A stretch of DNA of 64,000 nucleotides. Origin: Streptomyces sp. MA5143a (GTDB taxonomy: Bacteria > Actinomycetota > Actinomycetes > Streptomycetales > Streptomycetaceae). The position numbers and the translations under genes were made by a program. Under the pieces are notes generated by a model, which made no database searches, had not been told where the DNA came from, and saw only the letters and a program-made list of their open reading frames with translations. Position 1 is the stretch's first letter. Every line of letters starts with the position of its first letter. Of the stretch, positions 8,901-17,457 are shown one piece after another. The stretch lies in the NCBI RefSeq assembly GCF_900290235.1, contig NZ_OLMK01000127.1, positions 1 through 64,000 on the forward strand, in the 5' to 3' direction.

Positions 8901-9407
8901 TCACCATGCCATGGCGGTCATCGCCGCCACCATGAGGGCCGCCGCCGCGTCCTGCCGCCCCGCCAACGGGCCGTGACCACCGCCCAGTCGAGAGAACATC
9001 ACGGTCCCCGCGCGCGCCGCCGCCCAGCAACCGGCCACGAGCAGCGCGAGCCCGCCGCCTCCGGTACCGGCACCGGCTCCGTGGTGCGGCACGGTCGTCC
9101 CCCAGGGCAGGGCGGCCGCCGTCAGCAGTGCCATCGCCGCGAGGTCGGCCGTCTCGGCGGCTCTGCCGCGCCCCGGGCAGCCCGCGCACAGCCGCCACAC
9201 GGCGGCCGCCGCGACGACGGCCGTACCGGCGAGCACCGCCCCTACCGACCGTCCGCCCGGCAGGACCATCACCGCCATCACCGCCGTGACGACGGCGTGC
9301 GGACCCCAGCCGCGCACCGGCCCCGGCAGATGACCGGCCAGGCAGACCACCGCTGCCGCCAGGCCCGCCACCGCCGGCAGGGCATGCGTCGCCAGCAGGT
9401 CATGCAT
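8901..9407 (-). CDS. Small multi-pass membrane protein (DUF5134-like)
   Basis: A 168-residue protein made mostly of Ala/Val/Leu-rich segments. I count about five possible transmembrane helices, for example AVAGLAAAVVCLAG, AVVTAVMAVMVLPG, VLAGTAVVAAAAVW and ALLVAGCWAAARAG. The overall pattern, including the MAVMVLPG segment, is like the actinobacterial DUF5134 family, but this is recognition by eye. The ATG at 9407 lies inside the end of the amine oxidase gene (8-nt overlap with its stop at 9400-9402), so translation is probably coupled. Its role with a copper amine oxidase is unknown. Confidence 0.6.
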   Translation of the reverse strand: MHDLLATHALPAVAGLAAAVVCLAGHLPGPVRGWGPHAVVTAVMAVMVLPGGRSVGAVLAGTAVVAAAAVWRLCAGCPGRGRAAETADLAAMALLTAAALPWGTTVPHHGAGAGTGGGGLALLVAGCWAAARAGTVMFSRLGGGHGPLAGRQDAAAALMVAAMTAMAW

Positions 9408-11328
9408 CGCAGCAGCCGTGGGAGACGGCCGCGGCCGGCGGGACGTCCAGCGTCGGGTTGCGGTCGAAGAAGCCGGTCGGGGTGAGCTTGAAGCCCGTGT
9501 GGTCGACGGGCATGACCGGCCAGTCCTCCGGCCGGGGTGCGTGCGTGAGGCCGAAGGTGTGCCACACGACGAGCGACCGGCCGTCGAGGCAGCGGTCCGC
9601 GGCCGTGTAGGCGGGCAGGCCCGCGCCGCCGGGATGCTGGTTGACGAAGTCGCCCGCGGGGTAGCGCTCGGCGGGATCGTAGGCGGTGACCCACAGATGC
9701 CGGGTGGCGAAGGCGGCGCGGGCGGCGATGGACGAGCCCGGGTCGGCGAGCAGGGTCGGCCTCCCCTGCGGGTGGAGGGTGTACCCGACGGGCGCGCCGA
9801 GCGAGTTGAGCGACTCGGGGTTGGAGATGTGCCACACCCGGCCGACGGCGAGGTCGGCGTCCCGCTGGGCCTCCGACTCGGTGCGCAGCGGGGTGCGCCG
9901 GAGGGTGAACGCGTTGCCGCGGGGGTTGTCCGGTCCCATCGGCACCCGTACGGCGTCGACCTCCTCCACCCGGTTCCGGGGGCCGTCCACGGCCATGTCC
10001 AGGCGGGTACAGAACAAGTGCTGGTGGTACGGGGCGCCGAGCCCCGGGGCGACCTCGGAGGCGTACGGGTAGCCGGGGCCCGGGTAGGCGGAGGGGAAGA
10101 CGATGCCGGTGGCCTTCGCCTCGAACTCGATGACGCCGTCGAGGTAGAGGTACCAGTAGAAGCCGTAGTCGTAGTTGCCGATGGTGGTGAAGAAGGAGAG
10201 CACCATCCGGCGCTGGCGGCGGGTCTCGGCCCGGCCGGTCCACAGGTCGGTGTGCTTCCAGAGGATGCCGTGGTCCTCCTCGTGCAGACAGATCGCGTTG
10301 CGCAGGGTGCGCGGGGCGCCCGTGTCGTCGGCGATGACGGCGTCCAGGTAGGTGATGTCGCCCAGGCAGTCACAGCCCAGTTCGAGGGCGTTCGCCATAC
10401 GGCCGATCAGGAACTCGCCGGTGTCGAAGTAGTTCTGCCAGGAGCGCACCGGCGACGGGTCGGCGTAGGGGACGACCATCTCGGCGATCGACGCGCGGTG
10501 GATGACGGGACGGTCGCGCCCCTGGTCGCGGTCGTGGAACGCGATCTGGTGGAGGATCAGGCCCTCACGGGCGTCGAAGCCGATGCGCAGGGACCAGTTC
10601 TCCCACTCCAGGAGATTGCCGTCGAGGGTGAAGCTCGGCCCCTCGGGCTGGGTGATCTCAATGGGCTTCTGGCTGGTGCGGCGGCCGGTGACCGCCGGGT
10701 CGCCGAAGTCGACGGACACATCGGGCAGCGGCACCGGGTCGAGGTCGATGATCCGGTCGACGGTCCTGTTCAGCACGTCGACGTAGACGACGAGACCGTC
10801 GATGGGACATCCCCAGGCGTAGTACTCCGGCTGCTTCTGGACGAAGGCGAGGCCGCGCAGGACACGGCGTCCGGCCTCGTCGGGGTAGTCGTCCGCGTAC
10901 ACCCCCGCGGAGAGCGGGGCGACCCGCACCAGCGCCCCGTCGAGGCCGCGCCGGGCGAGCGCCGCCCGCCAGCCCTCGTCGGCGGCCACGATCTCCTCGA
11001 TCAGCTCGAACTCCTCCTCCAGGATGGGGAGTTGCCCGTCCTTGACGGCGTCGAGCGTGCGATCGGAGTCGATCGTGCGGCGGGTCAGCGAGAGGACGAC
11101 GTCATGCGCGGGCGCCCCCGCCGTGTCGTGCAGCATGACCCGCACCCGACGGTCGACGGGGTCGTCGGCGGCACGCGCCATCAGAAGGTCCTTCTCCGGC
11201 TCCTCCAGGCCGAGGTACGCGAAGCGGCTGGTGCCGGCCAGCAGTCCGGCCTCGGCGAGGATCGCGCGGGCCGCGGTGATCTCACTCGGGGTGAGCGGTG
11301 CGAGGGGGTGCGGGGCAGGGGAGGTCAT
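9400..11328 (-). CDS. Copper-containing primary-amine oxidase (tyramine oxidase type), copy 1
   Basis: A 642-residue copper amine oxidase. It converts primary amines to aldehydes with release of ammonia and hydrogen peroxide. The TPQ precursor Tyr is Y386 in the NYDYG motif, and the catalytic base is D302 in NYFDTGEF. Copper ligands are H435 and H437 (HQH) and H596 (THAPRPEDWP). These match the Arthrobacter AGAO arrangement. No signal peptide is seen, so it is probably cytosolic as in AGAO. The ATG at 11328 follows GGAAGGAA. The AraC gene upstream resembles the FeaR/tynA pairing of enterobacteria. A second, divergent copy is at 25196-27109. Confidence 0.95.
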   Translation of the reverse strand: MTSPAPHPLAPLTPSEITAARAILAEAGLLAGTSRFAYLGLEEPEKDLLMARAADDPVDRRVRVMLHDTAGAPAHDVVLSLTRRTIDSDRTLDAVKDGQLPILEEEFELIEEIVAADEGWRAALARRGLDGALVRVAPLSAGVYADDYPDEAGRRVLRGLAFVQKQPEYYAWGCPIDGLVVYVDVLNRTVDRIIDLDPVPLPDVSVDFGDPAVTGRRTSQKPIEITQPEGPSFTLDGNLLEWENWSLRIGFDAREGLILHQIAFHDRDQGRDRPVIHRASIAEMVVPYADPSPVRSWQNYFDTGEFLIGRMANALELGCDCLGDITYLDAVIADDTGAPRTLRNAICLHEEDHGILWKHTDLWTGRAETRRQRRMVLSFFTTIGNYDYGFYWYLYLDGVIEFEAKATGIVFPSAYPGPGYPYASEVAPGLGAPYHQHLFCTRLDMAVDGPRNRVEEVDAVRVPMGPDNPRGNAFTLRRTPLRTESEAQRDADLAVGRVWHISNPESLNSLGAPVGYTLHPQGRPTLLADPGSSIAARAAFATRHLWVTAYDPAERYPAGDFVNQHPGGAGLPAYTAADRCLDGRSLVVWHTFGLTHAPRPEDWPVMPVDHTGFKLTPTGFFDRNPTLDVPPAAAVSHGCCDA

Positions 11329-11448
11329 CGCGTTCCTTCCGGGGGAGGCCGCCGTTTTTCAACGTGCGTAGATGAAAACGCGAGGCCCCTGTCCCGTCCA
11401 GAGCCCGGCAGGGGCTTTCCCGCCCGGAGCGCCGGCCTCGGTCGAGCC

Positions 11449-11479
11449 CGTGCACGGAAACGTCACCTCGCCGTGCACG
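11449..11479. promoter_or_regulatory. 9-bp inverted repeat upstream of amine oxidase copy 1
   Basis: CGTGCACGG (11449-11457) and its exact complement (11471-11479) are separated by 13 bp, about 120 bp upstream of the amine oxidase start. A further near-palindrome, CGTTTTTCA facing TGAAAACG, lies at about 11353-11380 closer to the gene. Both are candidate operator sites for the AraC or TetR neighbours. Function is inferred only. Confidence 0.4.
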
Positions 11480-11507
11480 CATCGGCGGAACCGGGGCGAC
11501 GCGGCTG

Positions 11508-11601
11508 GGGTCTGTCGTTTGGATCATGCGGACTTCGGGCTACGGGCACCAATGGCTGCCGGTGAGCCCCGCGGCCCAGGCGTGATCCAAACGACAGGCC
11601 C
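11508..11601. repeat. 94-bp element with 22-bp terminal inverted repeats (MITE-like)
   Basis: The two ends (11508-11529 and 11580-11601) are inverted copies: a perfect 15-bp core, CTGTCGTTTGGATCA, extended to 22 bp with two mismatches. They enclose 50 bp that encodes nothing obvious. The right end stops 4 bp short of the araC stop codon. The shape suggests a miniature inverted-repeat element or an IS end remnant, and I recall similar GTCGTTTGGATCA repeats in other Streptomyces intergenic regions. No clear target duplication is visible. Confidence 0.55.
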
Positions 11602-11605
11602 TACG

Positions 11606-12619
11606 TCAACCGTCCAGGGGCACGGGCGGCACCGGCGCCGGACCCGGCCCAGGCGGCAGCGGCGTCTGACCCCGTCCGGCCCGCCGCCGGTAGTCCCGGG
11701 GGGTCTCGCCGTAGACCGCCTTGAAGACGCGGGCGAAGTGACGGCCGTCGAGGAGCCCCCAGCGGGCGGCGATCGCGGCCACCGGCTGGTCCCGGGTCGC
11801 CGGGTCGGCGAGGTCCCGGGCGCACCGCTCCACCCGCCGGGTGCGGATCCAGCCGGCGACCGTCGTCTCCTCCTCCGCGAACAGCTTGAAGAGATAGCGC
11901 CGCGAGATGCCGTGCGCCCCGGCGATCACATCCGGTGTGAGGTCCGGGTCGGCGAGATGGCGTTCGATGTAGTCGCGGATGCGCAGCATGGTCGCCAGAT
12001 GGGGCGCCACCGGCGCCGCACGGTGGAGCCGCTCGCACAGCAGCGCCGTGACCAGGGACACCGCTCCGTCCGCCAGTCGCGACACCTCGGGCCCGGCACA
12101 GTGCGCGCTCTGCTCGGTCAGCGACCGCAGGAACGGCGCCACGACCGCGCCCACCCCCTGGTCCGGAGCCATCCGCCGGCCCGTCACCGCGCGCAGGGTC
12201 TCCGGCCGCAGCGGGATCAGCGGGCGCGGCACCAGCACCAGCACCGTGCTGAACGGGCTCTCGTACGTGAAGCCGTACGCGCGCGAGGTGTCGCACAGCG
12301 CCAGGTCACCCGGGGTGAGCCGGCTCCGCACGCCGTCCTGCTCGATCACCACGGAGCCCGAGACCTGGAGGGCCAGCTTGTAGAAGTCCTCCTCGTGCCG
12401 CGCGGCCGGCGACTCCGTACGCCGCACCCGCAGCGGTCCCGCGCTCAGCGCACTCAGCCGCAGCGCGCCGACCCGGCCGGTGGCGGCCGTGCCGTGGAAG
12501 ACATCGCCGGCCGTCCGTGTGGTGTCCAGCGGCGCGACCATCAGACGGGCCATCTCCTCGACCCAGAAGTCGAACCGCTCGTCCGGGGAGACCTGCTCGG
12601 TCGTCACGACGGTTCGCAT
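11606..12619 (-). CDS. AraC family regulator with cupin-like sensor domain (FeaR-like)
   Basis: A 337-residue regulator. Residues about 20-190 form an AraC-binding-like domain (EDFYKLALQVSGSVVIEQDG is typical). The C-terminal about 100 residues carry the double helix-turn-helix of AraC/XylS proteins: IRDYIERHLADPDLTPDVIAG, ISRRYLFKLFAEEE, WGLLDGRHFARVFKAVYGETPRDYRR. FeaR of E. coli, which activates tyramine oxidase and phenylacetaldehyde dehydrogenase genes, has this architecture. The amine oxidase gene is directly downstream, so it is the most likely activator of that gene. ATG 12619 follows GGAG. Confidence 0.88.
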   Translation of the reverse strand: MRTVVTTEQVSPDERFDFWVEEMARLMVAPLDTTRTAGDVFHGTAATGRVGALRLSALSAGPLRVRRTESPAARHEEDFYKLALQVSGSVVIEQDGVRSRLTPGDLALCDTSRAYGFTYESPFSTVLVLVPRPLIPLRPETLRAVTGRRMAPDQGVGAVVAPFLRSLTEQSAHCAGPEVSRLADGAVSLVTALLCERLHRAAPVAPHLATMLRIRDYIERHLADPDLTPDVIAGAHGISRRYLFKLFAEEETTVAGWIRTRRVERCARDLADPATRDQPVAAIAARWGLLDGRHFARVFKAVYGETPRDYRRRAGRGQTPLPPGPGPAPVPPVPLDG

Positions 12620-12936
12620 GGACGCGCTCCATCCGGTCGTTGCTGCTCCGCCACCGTATCCTCAACTCCCTTCGACCGGATGATCGTTCCCGTCCGCCGG
12701 GACGGGTCGGCGGAGCGCTGTCCGTACCCCTCGGTTCCGCTCCCGGCATCCTCTTCTTCGTCCTGTCCGCGCAAGCCCCTCTCGGCAACGGCGGCGGGCG
12801 TCGGACGGACGGCCGGGAGACGGAGCCGGCGCTGCCCGAGGTGCCCTCCTCCCTCTGACACTCCCTCCCTCTGGCGCTCCCGCACACGTAAGGGGTGGTC
12901 TCCGGGAGACCGCCCCTTCTCGCCGTGCCTCGCCGC
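12620..12936. other. 317-bp gene-free stretch between the araC gene and the catabolic operon
   Basis: Both neighbours point left. The stretch holds the araC promoter region next to 12620, a C/T-rich segment at about 12840-12880, and the hairpin at 12890-12918 that ends the catabolic operon. I see no convincing coding sequence in it. Confidence 0.6.
12890..12918 (-). terminator. Terminator hairpin of the catabolic operon
   Basis: A 13-bp stem (12890-12902 with 12906-12918; 12 exact pairs plus one G-T) closes a 3-base loop, 18 bp after the stop codon of the last operon gene. It should end the transcript that begins near 22.55 kb. Confidence 0.75.
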
Positions 12937-13371
12937 TCACTCCAGTGCGCCCGAACCGCCCTCCCCGTCAACGGAGTTCGGTTCGACGCCGACGGCGCCG
13001 ACGGTCTCCCGCCAGGCCTCCAGCCCGGCCTGGAACGCGACGATGCCGGCCTCCGGCAGGGCGATCTCGATCGCCTCCAGGATCTCCCGCGGGGTGACCC
13101 CGAGGTCGAGGGCCACCCGGATGTGGCTCTGGATGTGATGCCGGTCCGCGCGCATCACGGTCAGACTGAGGATGAACAGCAGTTCCTTGGTGCGGCGGTC
13201 CAGGCTGCGGGGCGCCAGATAGGCCGCCCGGACCAGCTCGTTGGTCGCCCGCAGGACATCGAGGTCGTACCGCGCCATGACCTTGTGGTAGTCGAGGACG
13301 TACCCCCGGTCGCGGGCCATGGCGTCGACGTACTCCTGAGCGGCCGCGGACGGGGCCGGATCGGCGGTCAT
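12937..13371 (-). CDS. Carboxymuconolactone decarboxylase (AhpD-like) family protein
   Basis: A 144-residue all-helical protein. The core RRTKELLFILSLTVMRADRH with HIRVALDLGVTPREILEAIE is the conserved CMD segment. The CxxC pair of AhpD peroxidase partners is absent, so it is more like the hydrolytic or decarboxylating branch than an alkylhydroperoxidase. It is the last gene of the minus-strand catabolic operon, and its ATG overlaps the NIPSNAP stop by 4 nt. I infer a step on a lactone or acid intermediate of ring cleavage; the exact reaction is unknown. Confidence 0.85.
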   Translation of the reverse strand: MTADPAPSAAAQEYVDAMARDRGYVLDYHKVMARYDLDVLRATNELVRAAYLAPRSLDRRTKELLFILSLTVMRADRHHIQSHIRVALDLGVTPREILEAIEIALPEAGIVAFQAGLEAWRETVGAVGVEPNSVDGEGGSGALE

Positions 13372-13706
13372 TGCCGGCCTCCCTCGGACGGGCACACAGG
13401 GACGTGCTCGGTGGCGGGGACGAGAAGCCGGTTGGTCTGCCGGACGAGCAGCTCCCGCACCCGGCCGCGGAACGACGCGAAATCGTCGTCCTCCGCCAGC
13501 GCGGCGCGTCTCTTGACGCGGTCCTCCAGGCTCTCGAAGCCCCACAGGTAGACCAGCGTGTTGAGGTCGCCGACCTCGGTGGTCCAGCAGCCGAGGAGGT
13601 TGCCGAGGATCCGCACCTGGGGCCCTCGGCCGTACTCCTCCCACAGCCGCACGTAGTGCGCGGCGGTGCCCGGCTTGAGCAGGTAGTCGCGCTGTTCGAC
13701 GATCAC
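13368..13706 (-). CDS. NIPSNAP family protein
   Basis: A 112-residue protein beginning VIVEQRDYLLKPGT and containing YGRGPQVRILGNLLGCW, TLVYLWGFESLEDR, and a C-terminal RLLVP. This is the ferredoxin-like alpha-beta barrel pattern of the NIPSNAP family, which is often found in degradation operons without a defined catalytic role. GTG at 13706 is preceded by GGAGG; the gene overlaps both neighbours by 4 nt, so translation is coupled. It may act as a small-molecule-binding or auxiliary protein to the FAD monooxygenase upstream. Confidence 0.85.
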   Translation of the reverse strand: MIVEQRDYLLKPGTAAHYVRLWEEYGRGPQVRILGNLLGCWTTEVGDLNTLVYLWGFESLEDRVKRRAALAEDDDFASFRGRVRELLVRQTNRLLVPATEHVPVCPSEGGRQ

Positions 13707-15385
13707 GAGGCCTCTCCCTCCGGGACGGGCACCGAGCGCCAGGCGTCCTTGGACTCCACGGCGCGCGACGGCGCGATCAGCCGCTCGAACGCGCCGGTCA
13801 CCGCCCCGAGGTCGCGGGACGCGGCCAGGGCCGCGAGATACCGGTCCGGCCTGACCACGGCGACACCGCCCTCGTGCGCGGCGAACCAGTCCCGCAGGGT
13901 GCCGTCGACGTCCTCCACCGTCACCGAGCCCGTCGCCGACGTGCGCCGCTCGGTACGGGACCGGCCCGAGCGGGACTCGACGACCGTGAGGTACCGCGTC
14001 CCGATCCGGTCCCAGAAGGCCCGGCTGTCGGGATCCAGATGGACGAGCGGATCGGTGCCGTAGCCGATGAGGGCGAACCACTCCCCGAGGGTCTCGTCCA
14101 GCGGTACGACCCGCCCGTCGGCGGTCTCCACCCTCGGCTGGACGAACATCCGGCCCACCGGGGAGTTCCGCCGCCCCGGCCGCCGGCCGTGCAGCATGAC
14201 GCCCTCGGTGTACCGGGGGACGGGCTTGAACCTCATGTGCACCAGCCAGCTGCGCACCGGAGGCGCCACGGTGAGGCCCCGCACCAGCGTGTCGCGGGCC
14301 CGGGCCACCGTGGTGTTCGTCGGGGCGAGGAACCGGCCGATGGCGTCGGACAGCTTCACCATCGCGCGGGCGTGTTCGCGCCGCTCGGTGTCGTAGGTGG
14401 CGAGGATCCGCGGATGGGCCCGACCGCTGACGACGGCGGCCAGCTTCCACGCGACGTTGGTCGCGTCCCGGATGCCGGTGTTCATGCCCTGGCCCGCCCA
14501 CGGCGGCATGAGGTGGGCGGCGTCGCCCACCAGGCAGACCCGGCCGTCCACGAACCGGTCGGCCACCCGCGAGTGATGCGTGTACACGCGGGCCCGGATG
14601 ATGTGGAGCGCCGTGGGATCGGGCACGTGCCCGGACAGCAGCTCGTGCACCTTCTCCGGCCGCAGCATGGCCTCGGCGTCCTCGCCGGGGAACAGCATGA
14701 ACTCCCAGCGGCGGTAGTTGTAGGGCAGGTCCAGACAGACGTACGGGCGCTTCGGGTCGCCGTGCAGCCCCGTGTACGGGGCGTCGAGCGGATCGTTGTC
14801 GCACTCGATGACCACCCACTTGCGCGGGTGGGTGTCCCCGCTCAACGGGATGCCCAACTGCTCGCGCACGGTGCTGCGGCCGCCGTCGGCGGCGACCACG
14901 TAGTCGGCGTGCACCAGCACGCGCTGCCCGTCGGGTCCGACGCCGTGCAGCCGGGCCTCCGTGCCGTCCTGCTCCAGACGCACCAGCTCATGACCCAGCA
15001 GGGACCGCACCTGCGGATAGCGGGTGAGGCCCTCGCGCAGGGCGCGTTCGGCGAGCTGCTGCATGAAGATGTTCCGCCGGGGCCAGCCGAACTCCTTGGT
15101 GTCCGGCCGGATGTCGGCCAGACAGTGGCCGTTCGCGGCGAACATCTTCAGCGGCACGTTCTGGATCATGTCGGCGAGCATCTCGTCGGCGAGCCCGACG
15201 CCCTGGAAGCTGCGCAGGCACTCGTCGTCCATGCCGACGGCGCGCGGATAGTCGACGATCTCCTCGCTGCGGTCGATCAGCAGGGTGCGCACCCCGTAGA
15301 GGCCCAGGTAGTTGGCGACCGTCACACCGACGGGTCCGGCGCCGACCACGGCCACCTGGGCGCGGTGCACGACGGGTTGGGTCAT
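13703..15385 (-). CDS. FAD-dependent monooxygenase, MhpA-like
   Basis: A 560-residue class A flavoprotein hydroxylase. The FAD ADP-binding motif is near the N-terminus (VVGAGPVGVTVANYLG), the DG motif is VVAADGGRSTVR, and the GD motif is VCLVGDAAHLMPPWAGQGMN. A C-terminal thioredoxin-like extension follows, as in MhpA, PobA-long and RdmE-type enzymes. MhpA hydroxylates 3-(3-hydroxyphenyl)propionate before ring cleavage. Here a VOC dioxygenase-like gene and an alpha/beta hydrolase gene are in the same operon, which fits hydroxylation of a phenolic acid. The substrate is not known. The gene overlaps both neighbours by 4 nt. Confidence 0.9.
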   Translation of the reverse strand: MTQPVVHRAQVAVVGAGPVGVTVANYLGLYGVRTLLIDRSEEIVDYPRAVGMDDECLRSFQGVGLADEMLADMIQNVPLKMFAANGHCLADIRPDTKEFGWPRRNIFMQQLAERALREGLTRYPQVRSLLGHELVRLEQDGTEARLHGVGPDGQRVLVHADYVVAADGGRSTVREQLGIPLSGDTHPRKWVVIECDNDPLDAPYTGLHGDPKRPYVCLDLPYNYRRWEFMLFPGEDAEAMLRPEKVHELLSGHVPDPTALHIIRARVYTHHSRVADRFVDGRVCLVGDAAHLMPPWAGQGMNTGIRDATNVAWKLAAVVSGRAHPRILATYDTERREHARAMVKLSDAIGRFLAPTNTTVARARDTLVRGLTVAPPVRSWLVHMRFKPVPRYTEGVMLHGRRPGRRNSPVGRMFVQPRVETADGRVVPLDETLGEWFALIGYGTDPLVHLDPDSRAFWDRIGTRYLTVVESRSGRSRTERRTSATGSVTVEDVDGTLRDWFAAHEGGVAVVRPDRYLAALAASRDLGAVTGAFERLIAPSRAVESKDAWRSVPVPEGEAS

Positions 15386-16254
15386 CGCACGGCCTCCGCG
15401 CTCCTGAGGAATCGGGTGAAGTGGTGGTGGAAGGGCTCCGGGGCGTCGTCGTGCACGTAGTGACCAGCGCCGGGGACGTCCACCAGCCGGATCCGCGGGT
15501 TGCGCCGCGTCATCGCCTCCGCCGTGTCGGCGGGCAGGAAGTCGGACTCCCCGCCGCGGACGACCAGGGTCGGGCAGCGCAGTGCCTCGACATACGGCCA
15601 CAGGTCGACCTGGCGGGCCGGATCCGGGTCGAGGCGGGCCGCCGCGATGCCCGCCAGGTCGAACTTCCAGCGCCAGCGCCCCTGTGCGTCCGGTGCGAGG
15701 GTGTGCCGCAGCCTGGAGTCGAGGGCCTCCTCGGAGATGTGCGGCCGGATGCTCCGCCAGTACCGGCGGGCCGCCTCCCGGTCGGGGAAGTCGCGCGGGG
15801 TCTCGGCCACTTCCCTTCTGATGCGCTCGGCGCCCGCGCCGGACTGCGAGGAGCCGGGCCCGATGTCCTCGACGACCGCCGCGCGCACCCGCTCGGGGTG
15901 GCGCGCCGCGTAGACGTACGTGGTGGCGCCGCCCATGGAGTGGCCGAGGAGGACGAACCCGTCCAGGCCGAGACGGTCGGTGAACTGCTCCAGATCACAG
16001 ACGTAGGACTCCGTGTGGTACGCGCCGTTCGGGTCCCAGTCGCTGTCACCCCGCCCGCGCGCGTCGAGGGCCAGGACGCGGTACCGGTCCCGGAGCCGCC
16101 CGGCCAGCGGCTCGAACGTCCGGGCGTAGCTGCGCAGTCCGTGCAGCATGACGATCGCCGGCCGGTCCTCGTCGCCCCACTCCACGTAGTGGGCGCGCAG
16201 CCCGTTGAGGGTGAGGAACCGGTCCCGCCCGCCGGAGGTGGCGTCGGCGGCCAT
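15382..16254 (-). CDS. Alpha/beta-fold hydrolase
   Basis: A 290-residue serine hydrolase. The nucleophile is S106 in GHSMGG, the likely acid is D238 in GGESDFL, and the likely His is H265 in GAGHYVHDD. The oxyanion motif HGLRSY is at about 38-43. The length and layout fit meta-cleavage-product hydrolases such as MhpC or BphD, but esterases and lactonases look similar. Its place between an MhpA-like hydroxylase and a VOC protein supports hydrolysis of a ring-fission product. ATG at 16254; it overlaps the monooxygenase gene by 4 nt. Confidence 0.9.
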   Translation of the reverse strand: MAADATSGGRDRFLTLNGLRAHYVEWGDEDRPAIVMLHGLRSYARTFEPLAGRLRDRYRVLALDARGRGDSDWDPNGAYHTESYVCDLEQFTDRLGLDGFVLLGHSMGGATTYVYAARHPERVRAAVVEDIGPGSSQSGAGAERIRREVAETPRDFPDREAARRYWRSIRPHISEEALDSRLRHTLAPDAQGRWRWKFDLAGIAAARLDPDPARQVDLWPYVEALRCPTLVVRGGESDFLPADTAEAMTRRNPRIRLVDVPGAGHYVHDDAPEPFHHHFTRFLRSAEAVR

Positions 16255-16255
16255 C

Positions 16256-16858
16256 TCAGCGCAGCCCGTCCTGGCCCTGGACCTCGTCGGCGCCGATACC
16301 GCCCAGCCGGGCGTGCAGCCGGCCGCGGGTGGCGAACGCGAACACGACGACGACCTCGTCCGGGTTCGGGGTGTCGGAGAAACTCACCGTGACCGTGTCG
16401 TAGTGCGAGCGGACGTACAGCGCGTCCTTGTGGGCCAGCGGTACGTCGAGGACCGTGCCGGGACCGCCCCGCTTGCCCGTCGACGGCACCCACGCCTTCC
16501 CGCCGCCGACCGCCTCGCGCACCGGGTCCGCGAAGACCGCGGTGAGGAAGGCGTTGCCGTGCTCGTACTCGCCGGCCGTGCCCACCAGGCACGCCTTCCC
16601 GTAGCTCTGGATGGCGAGGCCGCCGGCCGCCTCCAGGGCGCGCCTGCCGAACTCCTCACCCAGCTTCGGTGAATCGGCCACGATGTCGTCGAGGTCCTGG
16701 CTGAACCGCCCGGCGTAGGGGTTGTGGATCGCCGCCGCGATCACGATCTTGCGGACGGGGTCGCCGTCCGCGAGGACACCGGTCTCGTTGGCGAGGGTGT
16801 CCTCGGTCTGGGTGAACCACTTGCGGATGTGGTACCCGGCGAAGTTGGGCTGGGGCAT
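16256..16858 (-). CDS. Amino_acid_synth (DUF1185) family protein
   Basis: A 200-residue protein with the DUF1185 pattern: IRKWFTQTEDTLANETG near the start, IAAAIHNPYAGRFSQDL at about 40-57, and SYGKACLVGTAGEYEHGNA at about 84-104. The family name 'amino acid synthesis' is historical; its reaction is not established. It sits 1 bp upstream of the hydrolase gene in the catabolic operon, so it probably takes part in the same pathway, perhaps on a keto or hydroxy acid intermediate. No signal or membrane segment. Confidence 0.85.
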   Translation of the reverse strand: MPQPNFAGYHIRKWFTQTEDTLANETGVLADGDPVRKIVIAAAIHNPYAGRFSQDLDDIVADSPKLGEEFGRRALEAAGGLAIQSYGKACLVGTAGEYEHGNAFLTAVFADPVREAVGGGKAWVPSTGKRGGPGTVLDVPLAHKDALYVRSHYDTVTVSFSDTPNPDEVVVVFAFATRGRLHARLGGIGADEVQGQDGLR

Positions 16859-16927
16859 GGGTCTTTCCTCCGGGTCGGTCAGGGGTGAGGGGCGAGTGCG
16901 GGGCGGGGCGAGTGAGGCACGGCGGGG

Positions 16928-17455
16928 TCAGCCGCGGAGCGGTTCGATCTCCACCGGTTCGCTGGGGGCGCCGTACAGGCCGAGGACGCGCTTGCCCTCC
17001 TCGTCGTCGGTGACCGTCTCGTGGAAGAACTCGAAGCGGTTGCCGTCCGGGTCGGTGAAGTACAGACCGAAGCCGATCTTGTGATCGGTGGTCTTCACCA
17101 CGGGCACGTCCTTGGCCAGGAGCATCCCGTACAGCCGCCGCCACTCGTCGAGGTCGCCCTCCACCTCCAGCCCGTAGTGCTGGAGACCGACGCCTCCGGC
17201 GACCGCTCCCTCCTCGGCGCGGATCAGGGCGATGTCGTGGTGCTTGCGACCGAAGGACAGGAACACCCACTGCGGGCCGCGCGCGGTGACCTCCATGCCG
17301 AGGACGTCCTCGTACCACGCGGCCGAGGCCTCCGGGTCGCGGACGAACAGCGACAGATGGGTCCGCCGCACCCGCGGCCGTACGACGTCCCGCGGGTCGG
17401 CGGGGATCGGCGTGGGCTCCTCGTGCGGGGCGAGTACACGCTCGTCGGGCTCCAT
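16928..17455 (-). CDS. VOC family protein, extradiol-dioxygenase-like
   Basis: A 175-residue vicinal oxygen chelate protein. The metal triad can be read as H33 (THLSLFV), H93 (LQHYGLEV) and E142 (RFEFFHE), the 2-His-1-carboxylate set of type I extradiol dioxygenases. It has one module only (two beta-alpha-beta-beta-beta halves), so it is shorter than classic catechol 2,3-dioxygenases and could instead be an isomerase or lyase of the superfamily. ATG 17455 was chosen because it lies 2 bp after the BNR gene stop. In the operon it is the best candidate for ring cleavage. Confidence 0.85.
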   Translation of the reverse strand: MEPDERVLAPHEEPTPIPADPRDVVRPRVRRTHLSLFVRDPEASAAWYEDVLGMEVTARGPQWVFLSFGRKHHDIALIRAEEGAVAGGVGLQHYGLEVEGDLDEWRRLYGMLLAKDVPVVKTTDHKIGFGLYFTDPDGNRFEFFHETVTDDEEGKRVLGLYGAPSEPVEIEPLRG

Positions 17456-17457
17456 GC

